This document shows, piece by piece, positions 7,089 to 14,663 of a stretch of 21,937 nucleotides of DNA. The translations under genes were made by a program, and so were the position numbers. Under the pieces are notes generated by a model that worked only from the letters and a program-made list of their open reading frames with translations, ran no database searches and had not been told where the DNA came from. Within the stretch, counting starts at the first letter, position 1, and every line of letters begins with the position of its first letter. Origin of the DNA: Candidatus Kuenenia stuttgartensis (lineage in GTDB: Bacteria > Bacteroidota > Bacteroidia > Flavobacteriales_D > Crocinitomicaceae); the NCBI GenBank assembly GCA_943326025.2, contig CALPRR020000014.1, forward strand, positions 1-21,937, given 5' to 3'.

Positions 7089-7600
7089 TTCCAATTTTTC
7101 GGATTATCAATAATGTATTTTTGAATTCTATCAAATGATTGTTGATTCCGTATTATATGTTCGTAAAATCGGGGTTGCCATGCAAAATTTGGATAACCAT
7201 TTATTTTGGAATAGGTTGTTATTGCCGATTTAAAACCACGAATAATTGACGCCAAATTTTTTGATTGTGGTCCAAAATTGTTTTTCGATTCGGTTTTTTC
7301 GTTCGATGTGTTATATTGATTTTTACCAATCATAATAACGGCATGAAAATGATCAGGCATAACAATGAATTCCCCCAATGTTAAATTCATATCAGGTCGC
7401 ATTTCAATGGATTTTTCCCATTCATGTTGAACCACAAATCCTAATTGATTTAAAATCATTTTTCCATGAATAATTTCCCCAAAAAAATGTTCTCTATTTT
7501 TTGTACAGATGGTTATAAAATAGGCACCTTCGGAAGAATAATCCCAATATTTCAAACGCAAGGTATCGTTTCGGTATTTGTTTAGATGATTATGTTGCAT
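7076..7600 (-). CDS. REP-associated tyrosine transposase (RAYT, Y1 HUH family)
   Basis: A 174-residue protein of the TnpA-REP/Y1 family, single-strand DNA nucleases related to IS200/IS605 transposases but usually domesticated. Residues 18-34 (YWDYSSEGAYFITICTK) are the typical first strand. The HUH metal site is H84-F85-H86 in MPDHFHAVI. NLASIIRGFKSAITTYSK at 115-132 and WQPRFYEHIIRN at 141-152 follow the family pattern. Y162 in YIIDNP is the likeliest nucleophile by analogy with IS200 enzymes, though the assignment is from memory. There are no flanking IS ends and no second palindrome at the 5' side. The protein ends soon after the YI..NP motif, where the stop falls inside the 46-bp palindrome. 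Its presence immediately before thyA is probably incidental. Confidence 0.9.
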   Translation of the reverse strand: MQHNHLNKYRNDTLRLKYWDYSSEGAYFITICTKNREHFFGEIIHGKMILNQLGFVVQHEWEKSIEMRPDMNLTLGEFIVMPDHFHAVIMIGKNQYNTSNEKTESKNNFGPQSKNLASIIRGFKSAITTYSKINGYPNFAWQPRFYEHIIRNQQSFDRIQKYIIDNPKNWKIPL

Positions 7601-7730
7601 AACTAAATTTAATGAAAATTTTTATTTTTTCTTTATAAATTAAAGTATTTTGTTTGTGCAAAGTATTACAAATAAGAAGTGGGAGGGATTATAAATATCA
7701 ACGTTCATCCCATCTTTTCAAGAAAAATTC

Positions 7731-7738
7731 TAACTTTA
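7731..7738 (+). promoter_or_regulatory. Likely -7 promoter box of kbl
   Basis: TAACTTTA matches TAnnTTTG at 7 of 8 positions and lies 22 bp before the kbl ATG, giving a leader of roughly 15 nt. kbl is the first + gene after the minus-strand RAYT, so a promoter is required in 7601-7760. The rest of that 160-bp gap shows nothing I can name beyond a direct repeat of AAAGTATT. Confidence 0.4.
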
Positions 7739-7760
7739 CAGCCAAGTAAAAAAAGAGATT

Positions 7761-8951
7761 ATGTACGGAAAAATGAAAGACTTTCTTACGAGCGAATTAA
7801 AAGCGATCGAAGAAGGAGGAATTTATAAAAGAGAACGAATTATTACTTCTCCACAAGGAGCAAATGTAACGGTTCAATCAGGAGAAAAAGTGGTAATCAT
7901 GTGTGCGAATAACTACTTAGGTTTGTCTTCACATCCTGAAGTTGTTCAAGCAGCTAAAGACGCTTTAGATTCGCACGGTTACGGAATGTCATCTGTACGT
8001 TTTATTTGCGGAACGCAAGATATTCATAAAGAATTGGAAGCAAAAATTGCAAAGTTTTACGGAACAGAAGATACGATTTTATATGCTGCAGCTTTTGATG
8101 CAAACGGAGGAGTTTTTGAACCTTTATTTGGAGAAGAAGATGCAATTATTTCAGATGAACTAAATCACGCTTCAATCATTGATGGAGTTCGTTTGTGTAA
8201 AGCAAAAAGATACAGATATAAACATTCTGATATGGCAGATTTAGAAGCACAATTAATTGCTGCTCAAGATCAACGTTTCAGAATCATTGTTACAGATGGT
8301 GTTTTCTCAATGGATGGAGATATTGCTAAAATGGATCAGATTTGTGATTTAGCAGATAAATATGATGCATTGGTAATGTCAGATGAGTGTCACTCTGCTG
8401 GGTTTATCGGTAAAACAGGTCGTGGCGTTCCAGAATATTGCAACGTAATGGACAGAGTTGATATCATCACTGGAACATTAGGAAAAGCGTTAGGTGGAGC
8501 AATGGGAGGTTATACTACAGGTAAAAAAGAAATCATCGATTTGTTACGTCAACGTTCTCGTCCTTACTTGTTTTCAAATTCGCTATCTCCAGCAATCGTT
8601 GGTGCTTCAAACAAAGTGTTTGACATTTTAAGTTCAACAACTGAATTGAGAGATATTTTAGAAGAAAACACAAACTATTTCAAAAAAGCAATTATTGAAG
8701 CAGGTTTTGATATCAAACCAGGAGATTCTCCAATCGTACCGATTATGTTGTACGATGCAGCATTGTCTCAAAAATTTGCAGATTTATTACTGAAAGAAGG
8801 CGTTTATGCTATCGGATTCTTTTATCCAGTTGTAGCGAAAGGTGCAGCTCGTATTCGTACTCAAATTTCAGCAGCACATACTAAAGCTGATTTGGATAAA
8901 GCGATTGCAGCATTTATCAAAGTTGGTAAAGAATTAGAAGTTATTAAATAA
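7761..8951 (+). CDS. kbl: Glycine C-acetyltransferase (2-amino-3-ketobutyrate CoA ligase)
   Basis: A 396-residue PLP enzyme of the alpha-oxoamine synthase family that interconverts 2-amino-3-ketobutyrate plus CoA with glycine plus acetyl-CoA, the second step of threonine catabolism. Diagnostic stretches are VIMCANNYLGLSSHP at 45-59, SSVRFICGTQDIHKELE at 77-93, DELNHASIIDGVRLCKAKRYRY at 132-153, the PLP Asp D208 in MSDECHSAGF, the Schiff-base K242 in TGTLGKALGGA, and RSRPYLFSNSLSPAIV near 266-281. These agree closely with E. coli Kbl as I remember it. Codon use looks less AT-biased than that of the neighbours, as expected for a well-expressed gene. It stands alone between its own promoter and a strong terminator; tdh is not in the window. 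Confidence 0.95.
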   Translation: MYGKMKDFLTSELKAIEEGGIYKRERIITSPQGANVTVQSGEKVVIMCANNYLGLSSHPEVVQAAKDALDSHGYGMSSVRFICGTQDIHKELEAKIAKFYGTEDTILYAAAFDANGGVFEPLFGEEDAIISDELNHASIIDGVRLCKAKRYRYKHSDMADLEAQLIAAQDQRFRIIVTDGVFSMDGDIAKMDQICDLADKYDALVMSDECHSAGFIGKTGRGVPEYCNVMDRVDIITGTLGKALGGAMGGYTTGKKEIIDLLRQRSRPYLFSNSLSPAIVGASNKVFDILSSTTELRDILEENTNYFKKAIIEAGFDIKPGDSPIVPIMLYDAALSQKFADLLLKEGVYAIGFFYPVVAKGAARIRTQISAAHTKADLDKAIAAFIKVGKELEVIK

Positions 8952-8970
8952 TACTAATTATTTTAACTTA

Positions 8971-9000
8971 AAAGCTACTCATTATGAGTAGCTTTTTTTA
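8971..9000 (+). terminator. Intrinsic terminator of kbl
   Basis: AAAGCTACTCAT (8971-8982) and ATGAGTAGCTTT (8984-8995) are perfectly complementary; a practical hairpin is a 9-10-bp stem with a short loop, followed directly by a T-run (8993-8999). It lies 19 bp after the kbl stop. It is the only classical rho-independent terminator found in the window, and it shows that the downstream gene rbfA needs its own promoter. Confidence 0.9.
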
Positions 9001-9031
9001 TGGATATACCTTTTATTGGGTAGAATATTCT

Positions 9032-9039
9032 TACTTTTG
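9032..9039 (+). promoter_or_regulatory. -7 promoter box of rbfA (predicts leaderless mRNA)
   Basis: TACTTTTG is an exact match to TAnnTTTG and sits 4 bp before the rbfA ATG at 9044. With the usual spacing of about 7 nt from box to transcription start, the mRNA would begin at or next to the start codon. Its position after the kbl terminator supports it. No TTG lies at the normal -33 distance. Confidence 0.5.
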
Positions 9040-9043
9040 TAAC

Positions 9044-9382
9044 ATGAGTTCAATAAGACAAAATAAAATCGAAGGTGTAATTTTAGAAGAATTATCTACT
9101 TATTTTCAAAGAAATGCACGTGAGGTATGTTTAGGAGCGATGGTTTCAGTAACTGTTGTTCGTGTGACATCAGATTTATCATTAGCAAAATGTTACATCA
9201 GCATTTTTGCTGGTCCTGATAAAAAAGAGGTATTAGATAGTATTCAATCTTTTACTAAAAAAATTAGAGGAGAAGTTGGAAAGCGTTTAAAGAATATGCG
9301 TAAAATCCCAGAATTACTTTTTTACATAGATGATTCAATTGATTACGCAAGTCAAATTGATGCGTTATTGAAAAAGAAATAA
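9044..9382 (+). CDS. rbfA: 30S ribosome-binding factor A
   Basis: A 112-residue KH-type protein that binds the immature 30S subunit near the 5' end of 16S rRNA and helps its late maturation, notably in the cold. The N-terminus MSSIRQNKIEGVILEELS and the conserved SDLSLAKCYISIF and IRGEVGKRLKNMRKIPELLFYIDDS regions are typical. The frame is open back to an ATG at 8984, but that start lies inside the kbl terminator and adds 20 aromatic residues unlike the family; the ATG at 9044, just after a -7 promoter box, is chosen. The ABC permease follows within 7 bp, an rbfA-permease order that I recall from other flavobacteria. Confidence 0.93.
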   Translation: MSSIRQNKIEGVILEELSTYFQRNAREVCLGAMVSVTVVRVTSDLSLAKCYISIFAGPDKKEVLDSIQSFTKKIRGEVGKRLKNMRKIPELLFYIDDSIDYASQIDALLKKK

Positions 9383-9389
9383 TTTAGTC

Positions 9390-10613
9390 ATTAACGTCTC
9401 CTATTTCATAGCGAAAAGGTATCTTTCTTCTAAAAAGAAGAAAAATGTTATCAATTTGATAACACGAATTTCTGTTGTAGGAATTACCGTTATTACTGCA
9501 GCTTTAGTTATACTACTTTCTGCTTTTAATGGAATAGAATCGATGGTCGAGAAGTTATATTCTGAATTTGACTCAGATATCACGATTCGCTATGCAAAAG
9601 GAAAAACCTTTAATGAAAATCAAATCGATTTTAATCAATTAAAACAGTTAAAAGGGATTGAAAATTATACCAAAGCAGTTGAAGAAGTTGTCGTTCTAAA
9701 ACATGAAAAAAAATGGGTAAATGCTCATTTAATAGGTGTCGATTCTAGCTTTTTAAATATTACTCAGATGAGTAAACACATGGTTGATGGCTCTCCAAAA
9801 CTGCAAGATTCAAATGGAGAATTTGGATTAATAGGAGCTTCATTACTAGATAATTTAGGTGGTTACATACCAGAGAGAGAAGGGTATGAATCATTGCTTT
9901 TTTACATCCCAAAACGAAATGCTAAAGTAAGATTGGGTTCAAATCCGTTTACTTCTCAAACAATAAATATTTCAGGAAGAATGAACTTCAATCGTGAAGT
10001 AAATTCGGATATAGTTGTATTACCTATTCGTTTAGCGAAAGAGTTATTGAATTACGATGAAGATATTACAGCAATTTATATAGATGTCTCTAAAAATGAG
10101 TCAAATGATGAAGTTAAGGAGCGTATAATTCAGTTTTTAGGAAAAGATTTCGATGTTAAAACGAATTATGAAAAAAATGAATTAATCTATAAAACGAGTA
10201 AAACAGAGAAGGTCATTGTATTATTTATTTTGATTTTCATTTTTATATTGGCCGCATTTAATTTAGTAGCCTCGTTAACAATGTTATTCATAGAGAAAAT
10301 GGATAACGTTAAAACAATGATCAGTTTCGGAGCAAATAAGAAAACAATCTTTAGTATCTTTTTTTATGAAGGATTGATGATTTCATTCAAAGGAATTCTT
10401 TTCGGTTTACTTTTAGGTTATATGATTTGTTTTATACAGATTTATGGTAATTTGTTAGTAATGCCTAATTCTGGAGGTGAACCTTTCCCAATGTTTCTTA
10501 AATTTTCAGATGCCTTTTTAATTTTATTTTTAGTAACAATTTTAAGTGTTTTAGCATCTTATTTACCAGTAAAATATTTGATAAAAAAGAATTTTAGTCA
10601 AATTGAATTTTGA
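9390..10613 (+). CDS. LolC/LolE-type ABC transporter permease (FtsX family), probable ATT start
   Basis: A 407-residue inner-membrane permease of the lipoprotein-releasing/MacB group. From the proposed start it reads as N-V-S-Y-F-I-A-K-R-Y-L, then a Lys-rich stretch and NVINLITRISVVG, the standard N-terminus of this family. A membrane segment at about 24-46, a periplasmic domain to about 285 and three C-terminal membrane segments follow. The first canonical start, TTG at 9456, would remove the conserved IAKRYL region and clip the first membrane segment. Between the in-frame stop at 9369 and 9456 there is no ATG, GTG or TTG; ATT at 9390, 7 bp after the rbfA stop, best fits the family. Such proteins usually extract lipoproteins from the inner membrane with a LolD ATPase, which is not seen here. 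It is cotranscribed with rbfA. Confidence 0.85.
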   Translation: MNVSYFIAKRYLSSKKKKNVINLITRISVVGITVITAALVILLSAFNGIESMVEKLYSEFDSDITIRYAKGKTFNENQIDFNQLKQLKGIENYTKAVEEVVVLKHEKKWVNAHLIGVDSSFLNITQMSKHMVDGSPKLQDSNGEFGLIGASLLDNLGGYIPEREGYESLLFYIPKRNAKVRLGSNPFTSQTINISGRMNFNREVNSDIVVLPIRLAKELLNYDEDITAIYIDVSKNESNDEVKERIIQFLGKDFDVKTNYEKNELIYKTSKTEKVIVLFILIFIFILAAFNLVASLTMLFIEKMDNVKTMISFGANKKTIFSIFFYEGLMISFKGILFGLLLGYMICFIQIYGNLLVMPNSGGEPFPMFLKFSDAFLILFLVTILSVLASYLPVKYLIKKNFSQIEF

Positions 10614-10633
10614 TTGAAGAATCATGGAATTCC

Positions 10634-10691
10634 CTCAATTTAAAAAGAAATTGACATTAAATAATTAACTTAACATTCTTTAAAAATTGAG
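10634..10691. repeat. 16-bp near-perfect inverted repeat upstream of the histidine kinase
   Basis: The left arm CTCAATTTAAAAAGAA (10634-10649) and right arm TTCTTTAAAAATTGAG (10676-10691) pair at 14 of 16 positions around a 26-nt AT-rich centre. The right arm ends 5 bp before the kinase ATG. It could be an operator for a dimeric regulator, or a weak hairpin after the permease gene. No good TAnnTTTG box is visible in this 83-bp gap. Confidence 0.45.
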
Positions 10692-10696
10692 AATTA

Positions 10697-13600
10697 ATGA
10701 AGTACAGTTTTATTTTTTTCGGAATTATAATTCTTCTCATAGTTATACTAATTATTTGGAAGCGAATAAAGGAGAAAAAGAATAGTGAAATCCTTCTGAA
10801 TAATCAAGAATATTTGAATGCTATCATCAAAAACACCCCTGCTTGTGTAAAGGTTATAGATAAAACTGGACGCTTAATTTCGATCAACAGTATTGGTCTA
10901 AATATTTTAGAAGCAGATTCTTTAGACGATGTAATAGGACATAATGTTTTCGGGATAGTAACAGATGAATATAGAGAGCAATTTAAAGAACTCACAAATG
11001 AGGTTTGTTTAAACGGAAAATCGATCGATTTAATTTTTGAAATTGTTGGATTAAAAGGAAATAAAAAATGGATGGAAACGAAAGCGATTCCATTAAAATA
11101 TAAAAATGGAAATACTAAACTGTTAGCATTTTCAGAGGATATTACTGAACGAGTAAGAGTTCAGGATGAATTATCTAAAAGTGAAACGTTAAAGAATACA
11201 ATTCTTTCCAGTATTACGGATGCATTTTTTGCTTTAGATAAAGATTGGAAATTAACATATTTAAATCAACAGGCAGAAGATTTATTTAATAAAAATAAAG
11301 CAGATTTAATCGGTCGAAAATTTTGGGATGAATATCCAGAAATGAATATGAATCATTTTTATAAAAAATACTTATCAGCATTAAAAGACCAAAAACAGAT
11401 TGAATTTGAATATTATTATCCAGACTCTAATAAATGGTTAAGGGTTAAAATATATCCATCAAATGATGGCTTTTCTATTTTTAATACAGATATAACGATT
11501 GAGAAAATTGAACAAATTTTCAATGATCTAGAACGTTCAATGTTATTAGAAAATAGTAAAGGTAAAAAGCGATTAAATGAAATTTTTGATTACGCAATTA
11601 GAGTTATTGAATCCGTATATCCTGGTGTGTATTGTTCAATACATAAAATAAATGAAACACAAGATAAATTAGTTAATTATGCTACATCCTCTTTTTCAAA
11701 AGAGATTGTTGATTTGGCAAGTGAATTATCTCTATCAGATAATTGGCCTTGTACTGATGCGATAGCTAAACAGAAGAAAATTATTTTACAAGGAATTCAA
11801 AGCCAAAATGAATATCCTCAATTGAAATCTGCTATAAGAAATACTTCAATAGTATCTTGTTTATCTATTCCATTATTTACTTTAGAAAAAGAACCACTAG
11901 GAGTTTTTACATTATTTTTTGAGAATTATATTTCTGAAGAATATCATTATTTAAAGACACTTAATAAATTACAAGAAATTTTCAGGAGTATTCTTGAAAA
12001 TAGAAAATATGAAGATGATTTAACCAAGCTTTCATTAATTGCAAAAAACACAAGTAAAGCAGTGTTTATTTCAAATTTAGAGCAAGAAATCACTTGGGTA
12101 AATGATGCTTTTACAGAAATGACAGGTTATAAAAATGATGAGGTTTTAGGAAAACATCCTTTTGATCTTTTAAATGGTATTGAAACTGATCAGGAAATAA
12201 TAGAGTCTTTAAAAATTCATATTAAGAATAATGAATTAATAGCCCAAAACATATTATTTCATAAAAAAAATGGTGCTACATATTGGTCGAGAATCACAGG
12301 ACAGCCTATGTACGATGAAATAGGAACAATCAATCAATATTTTGTTATTCAAGAAGATATTACTATTAGAAAATTAGCAAAATTAGATCTTCAAGATTCA
12401 GAAAAAAGGTATCGTGCCTTATTTCATACAAATCCTCAACCAATGTTTATTTATGATAAATCTACATTAAGGTTTATAGAAGTAAATGAATCAGCAATAA
12501 ATACCTATGGTTATACTTCTTTCGAATTTAATTCAATGTTAATTTTAGATTTATTTAGTGCAACTGACAGCCAAATATTTTTAAATAATGACAAAAGAAT
12601 AAATAATAGAAATAATTTACTTTTAAATACCGAGATTAAATACGAGGAATACATTCACCATACTAAAAATGGTAAAATGTTGAATGTTGAAATGGTTCGA
12701 AACGAAATTGTTTTATCTGGAAAAGAGACTATATTGGTAATTATTAACGACGTAACGAATAAATTAATTATTGAAAAAGAGTTAAGAAGAAGTAACGAGA
12801 GGTTTTTAATAGCATCTAAAGCTGTAAGTGATATTATTTGGGAATGGGACGTTACTATAAATAAATATATTTGGGGTGACGGAATCAAAGAAGGATTTGG
12901 CTATAATACAGAAAATGAATATCCAACAGCTGAAAATTTCAAAGAATTTATTCATCCAGATGATGCAGATTTATTTTTTAAAAATTATACAGCACTTATC
13001 AAAAATAAAAATGAAAATTATTGGAGTGCAGAATACCGATTCAAAAAGAAAGATGGAACCTATGCGAATGTATTAGATAAAGCATATGTAATAAGAACAA
13101 ATAACGGTACAGCAGTTAAGATTATTGGAGCTTTAAGAGATGTTACTGAGGAAAAAAATCATGAAACAGAAAAAGCAAAATTAATCGAACAAACTCAGGA
13201 ATTCGAAAGAAAAAGATTTTCTATGGAATTACATGATGGTTTAGCTCAACAATTAATTGTATTAAATTTATATTTATCTCAATTTGAAGAAGGAGAGGAA
13301 GTAGATTCAGTACTTTTGAAAAATTGTTTTGACGTGGTAAAAGCAAGCTTAAACCAAACTAGATCAATGTGTTATAATTTAACGCCGCCAGAGCTAGAAA
13401 ATGGATTACTTCTTGCTCTTAAAGCAATGTTTGATCGTTTTAAAACATTGAATGCAATGGATTTTGTTTTTGAATTTCCTGAATGGTTAACGAATAGTGA
13501 TTTTGAAAACATAGATGTATATAATATCTATCGCATCATTCAAGAATTTGTGAATAATTCAATTAAACACGCACAGGGAAGTAAAATTGAATGTAAGATT

Positions 13601-13780
13601 TTAAAACGAGAAACACATCTTGAAATCAATTTAATTGATAATGGTGTAGGGTTCGACCATACATTAATTACAAATGGATTAGGATTAAATAATATAGAAA
13701 AACGAGCAAAATTAGCAAATGTTAAATGTTATTTAACAAGTGAAATTAACGAAGGAACACATTTAAAAATTATTATATAA
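10697..13780 (+). CDS. Multi-PAS/GAF sensor histidine kinase (HisKA_3 type)
   Basis: A 1027-residue membrane-anchored sensor kinase. Residues 3-21 form one membrane segment with almost nothing outside, so the sensing domains face the cytoplasm. In order they are PAS (about 38-153), PAS (163-278), a GAF-like domain (285-440), and three PAS domains (about 445-560, 568-690, 695-815). These could bind haem, flavin or small ligands; which one cannot be told. The dimerisation/phosphoacceptor helix has H846 in MELHDGLAQQL, the HisKA_3 motif of NarX/DesK-type kinases, whose partners are NarL-type regulators. The ATPase domain shows N954 (N box, VNNSIKHA), D981 (DNGVGF) and the GLGLNNI loop from 994. 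It is catalytically complete. The GNAT gene follows 7 bp later, and two response regulators lie convergently downstream. Confidence 0.94.
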   Translation: MKYSFIFFGIIILLIVILIIWKRIKEKKNSEILLNNQEYLNAIIKNTPACVKVIDKTGRLISINSIGLNILEADSLDDVIGHNVFGIVTDEYREQFKELTNEVCLNGKSIDLIFEIVGLKGNKKWMETKAIPLKYKNGNTKLLAFSEDITERVRVQDELSKSETLKNTILSSITDAFFALDKDWKLTYLNQQAEDLFNKNKADLIGRKFWDEYPEMNMNHFYKKYLSALKDQKQIEFEYYYPDSNKWLRVKIYPSNDGFSIFNTDITIEKIEQIFNDLERSMLLENSKGKKRLNEIFDYAIRVIESVYPGVYCSIHKINETQDKLVNYATSSFSKEIVDLASELSLSDNWPCTDAIAKQKKIILQGIQSQNEYPQLKSAIRNTSIVSCLSIPLFTLEKEPLGVFTLFFENYISEEYHYLKTLNKLQEIFRSILENRKYEDDLTKLSLIAKNTSKAVFISNLEQEITWVNDAFTEMTGYKNDEVLGKHPFDLLNGIETDQEIIESLKIHIKNNELIAQNILFHKKNGATYWSRITGQPMYDEIGTINQYFVIQEDITIRKLAKLDLQDSEKRYRALFHTNPQPMFIYDKSTLRFIEVNESAINTYGYTSFEFNSMLILDLFSATDSQIFLNNDKRINNRNNLLLNTEIKYEEYIHHTKNGKMLNVEMVRNEIVLSGKETILVIINDVTNKLIIEKELRRSNERFLIASKAVSDIIWEWDVTINKYIWGDGIKEGFGYNTENEYPTAENFKEFIHPDDADLFFKNYTALIKNKNENYWSAEYRFKKKDGTYANVLDKAYVIRTNNGTAVKIIGALRDVTEEKNHETEKAKLIEQTQEFERKRFSMELHDGLAQQLIVLNLYLSQFEEGEEVDSVLLKNCFDVVKASLNQTRSMCYNLTPPELENGLLLALKAMFDRFKTLNAMDFVFEFPEWLTNSDFENIDVYNIYRIIQEFVNNSIKHAQGSKIECKILKRETHLEINLIDNGVGFDHTLITNGLGLNNIEKRAKLANVKCYLTSEINEGTHLKIII

Positions 13781-13787
13781 TTGTTGA

Positions 13788-14237
13788 ATGAATTTTAGAA
13801 TTCGAAATTATAATAAATCTGATAGTTCAGCAATTATAACTTTAATAAAGCTGAATACTCCTAAATTTTTCGCAAAAAATGAAGAAAAGGATTTAACCTT
13901 TTATTTGAATAATAAAATTGAAAAATACTTTGTTATAGAATTTAATGACAATATTATTGGTAGTGGTGGAATTAATTTCCAAGTAATTGATGGATTTCAA
14001 ATAGTAATTATTAGTTGGGATATAATACACCCTGATTTTCAAGGAAAAGGTTTTGGAAGGAAATTGTTAGATTACCGATTAGAAATTTTGAAAAATGAGA
14101 TATTCATTAATAAAATATTAGTGAGAACCTCTCAACATGTTTACAAATTTTATGAAAATTGTGGTTTTAAATTAAAAGATATTGTAAATGATTATTGGTC
14201 AATAGGTTTCCATTTATATTTAATGGAATATGAATAA
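13788..14237 (+). CDS. GNAT-family N-acetyltransferase
   Basis: A 149-residue acetyltransferase. Motif A, which binds acetyl-CoA pyrophosphate, is HPDFQGKGFGRKLLDYR at 81-97, with the Q-G-K-G-F-G loop at 85-90. The C-terminal YKFYENCGFKL at about 118-128 is the usual motif B tail. The N-terminal FRIRNYNKSD is the typical first strand. The acceptor is unknown. The ATG is 7 bp after the histidine-kinase stop, so the two genes are almost certainly on one mRNA; whether this links the enzyme to signalling is open. Its stop lies 1 bp from the stop of the convergent response regulator, both within an AT-only palindrome. Confidence 0.88.
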   Translation: MNFRIRNYNKSDSSAIITLIKLNTPKFFAKNEEKDLTFYLNNKIEKYFVIEFNDNIIGSGGINFQVIDGFQIVIISWDIIHPDFQGKGFGRKLLDYRLEILKNEIFINKILVRTSQHVYKFYENCGFKLKDIVNDYWSIGFHLYLMEYE

Positions 14238-14249
14238 TTTATAAATTAT
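14234..14249. repeat. 16-bp AT-only palindrome spanning two convergent stop codons
   Basis: ATAATTTATAAATTAT is a perfect palindrome that contains the TAA of the GNAT gene (14235-14237) and the TAA of the receiver-only regulator (complement of 14239-14241). The hairpin would be weak because it is all A/T. It may be no more than a consequence of two tightly packed TAA stops. Confidence 0.35.
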
Positions 14250-14652
14250 ACTCCAATATTTCTTCACAGATATATTCATTTCCTTTAATAACTTCTTCGA
14301 TAGCTTTATTTATCTCAATTAATGGAGAGTTTTTAGTAACAAATCCTTTTGCTCCAGCTTCTTTAGCTTTTTTTACATAAACAGGTTCATTATGCATGGT
14401 TAGAATAATAATTTTTAAGTCTGGATTCTTTTTTATTAAATTTCGGGTGATTTCTATACCATTTTTTGAATGAGGTAAATTAACATCCATTAATATTAAA
14501 TCAGGATTTAATTTTTCTATTACTTGTTCAATAGATTCTGCATCATTTAATAAATGAATTTCAGAAAATAATTCAGTTTTTTCTAATATTTTCTTCCAAG
14601 CTTGTGCAATAAGCTTGAAATCTTCAACAATAATGGCACGATTTGTATTCAT
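14239..14652 (-). CDS. Single-domain response regulator (receiver only)
   Basis: A 137-residue CheY-like protein with a complete phosphorylation site: acidic pair E10-D11, phosphoacceptor D56 in LILMDVNLP, T85 in IILTMH, and K107 in FVTKNS. It lacks the LuxR-type DNA-binding domain that follows the same receiver in the nearby paralogue at 17974-18612; both share the receiver end NEYICEEI/EKFICEEI, after which this protein stops within five residues. It also has a short insertion (HSKN) after the phosphoacceptor strand. It lies 11 bp after the subtilase gene on the same strand and is probably cotranscribed with it. It may relay or absorb phosphate from the convergently encoded kinase. No remnant of a DNA-binding domain remains downstream, where the GNAT gene begins. 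Confidence 0.92.
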   Translation of the reverse strand: MNTNRAIIVEDFKLIAQAWKKILEKTELFSEIHLLNDAESIEQVIEKLNPDLILMDVNLPHSKNGIEITRNLIKKNPDLKIIILTMHNEPVYVKKAKEAGAKGFVTKNSPLIEINKAIEEVIKGNEYICEEILEYNL

Positions 14653-14663
14653 ATTCCTAAAAA

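Noticed and set aside
7043..7600. A complete IS200/IS605 element
   Set aside because: The protein has RAYT motifs, there is only one palindrome and no left end or tnpB/IscB-like partner.
7761..8951. Possibility that this alpha-oxoamine synthase is BioF, completing the biotin genes nearby
   Set aside because: Motifs and length agree in detail with Kbl (SSVRFICGTQDIHKELE, LNHASIIDGVRLCKAKRYRY), it is on the other strand, and it has its own promoter and terminator.
8984..9043. 20-residue N-terminal extension of rbfA from an ATG at 8984
   Set aside because: It lies within the kbl terminator, has an aromatic composition unlike RbfA, and an exact -7 promoter box sits just before the ATG at 9044.
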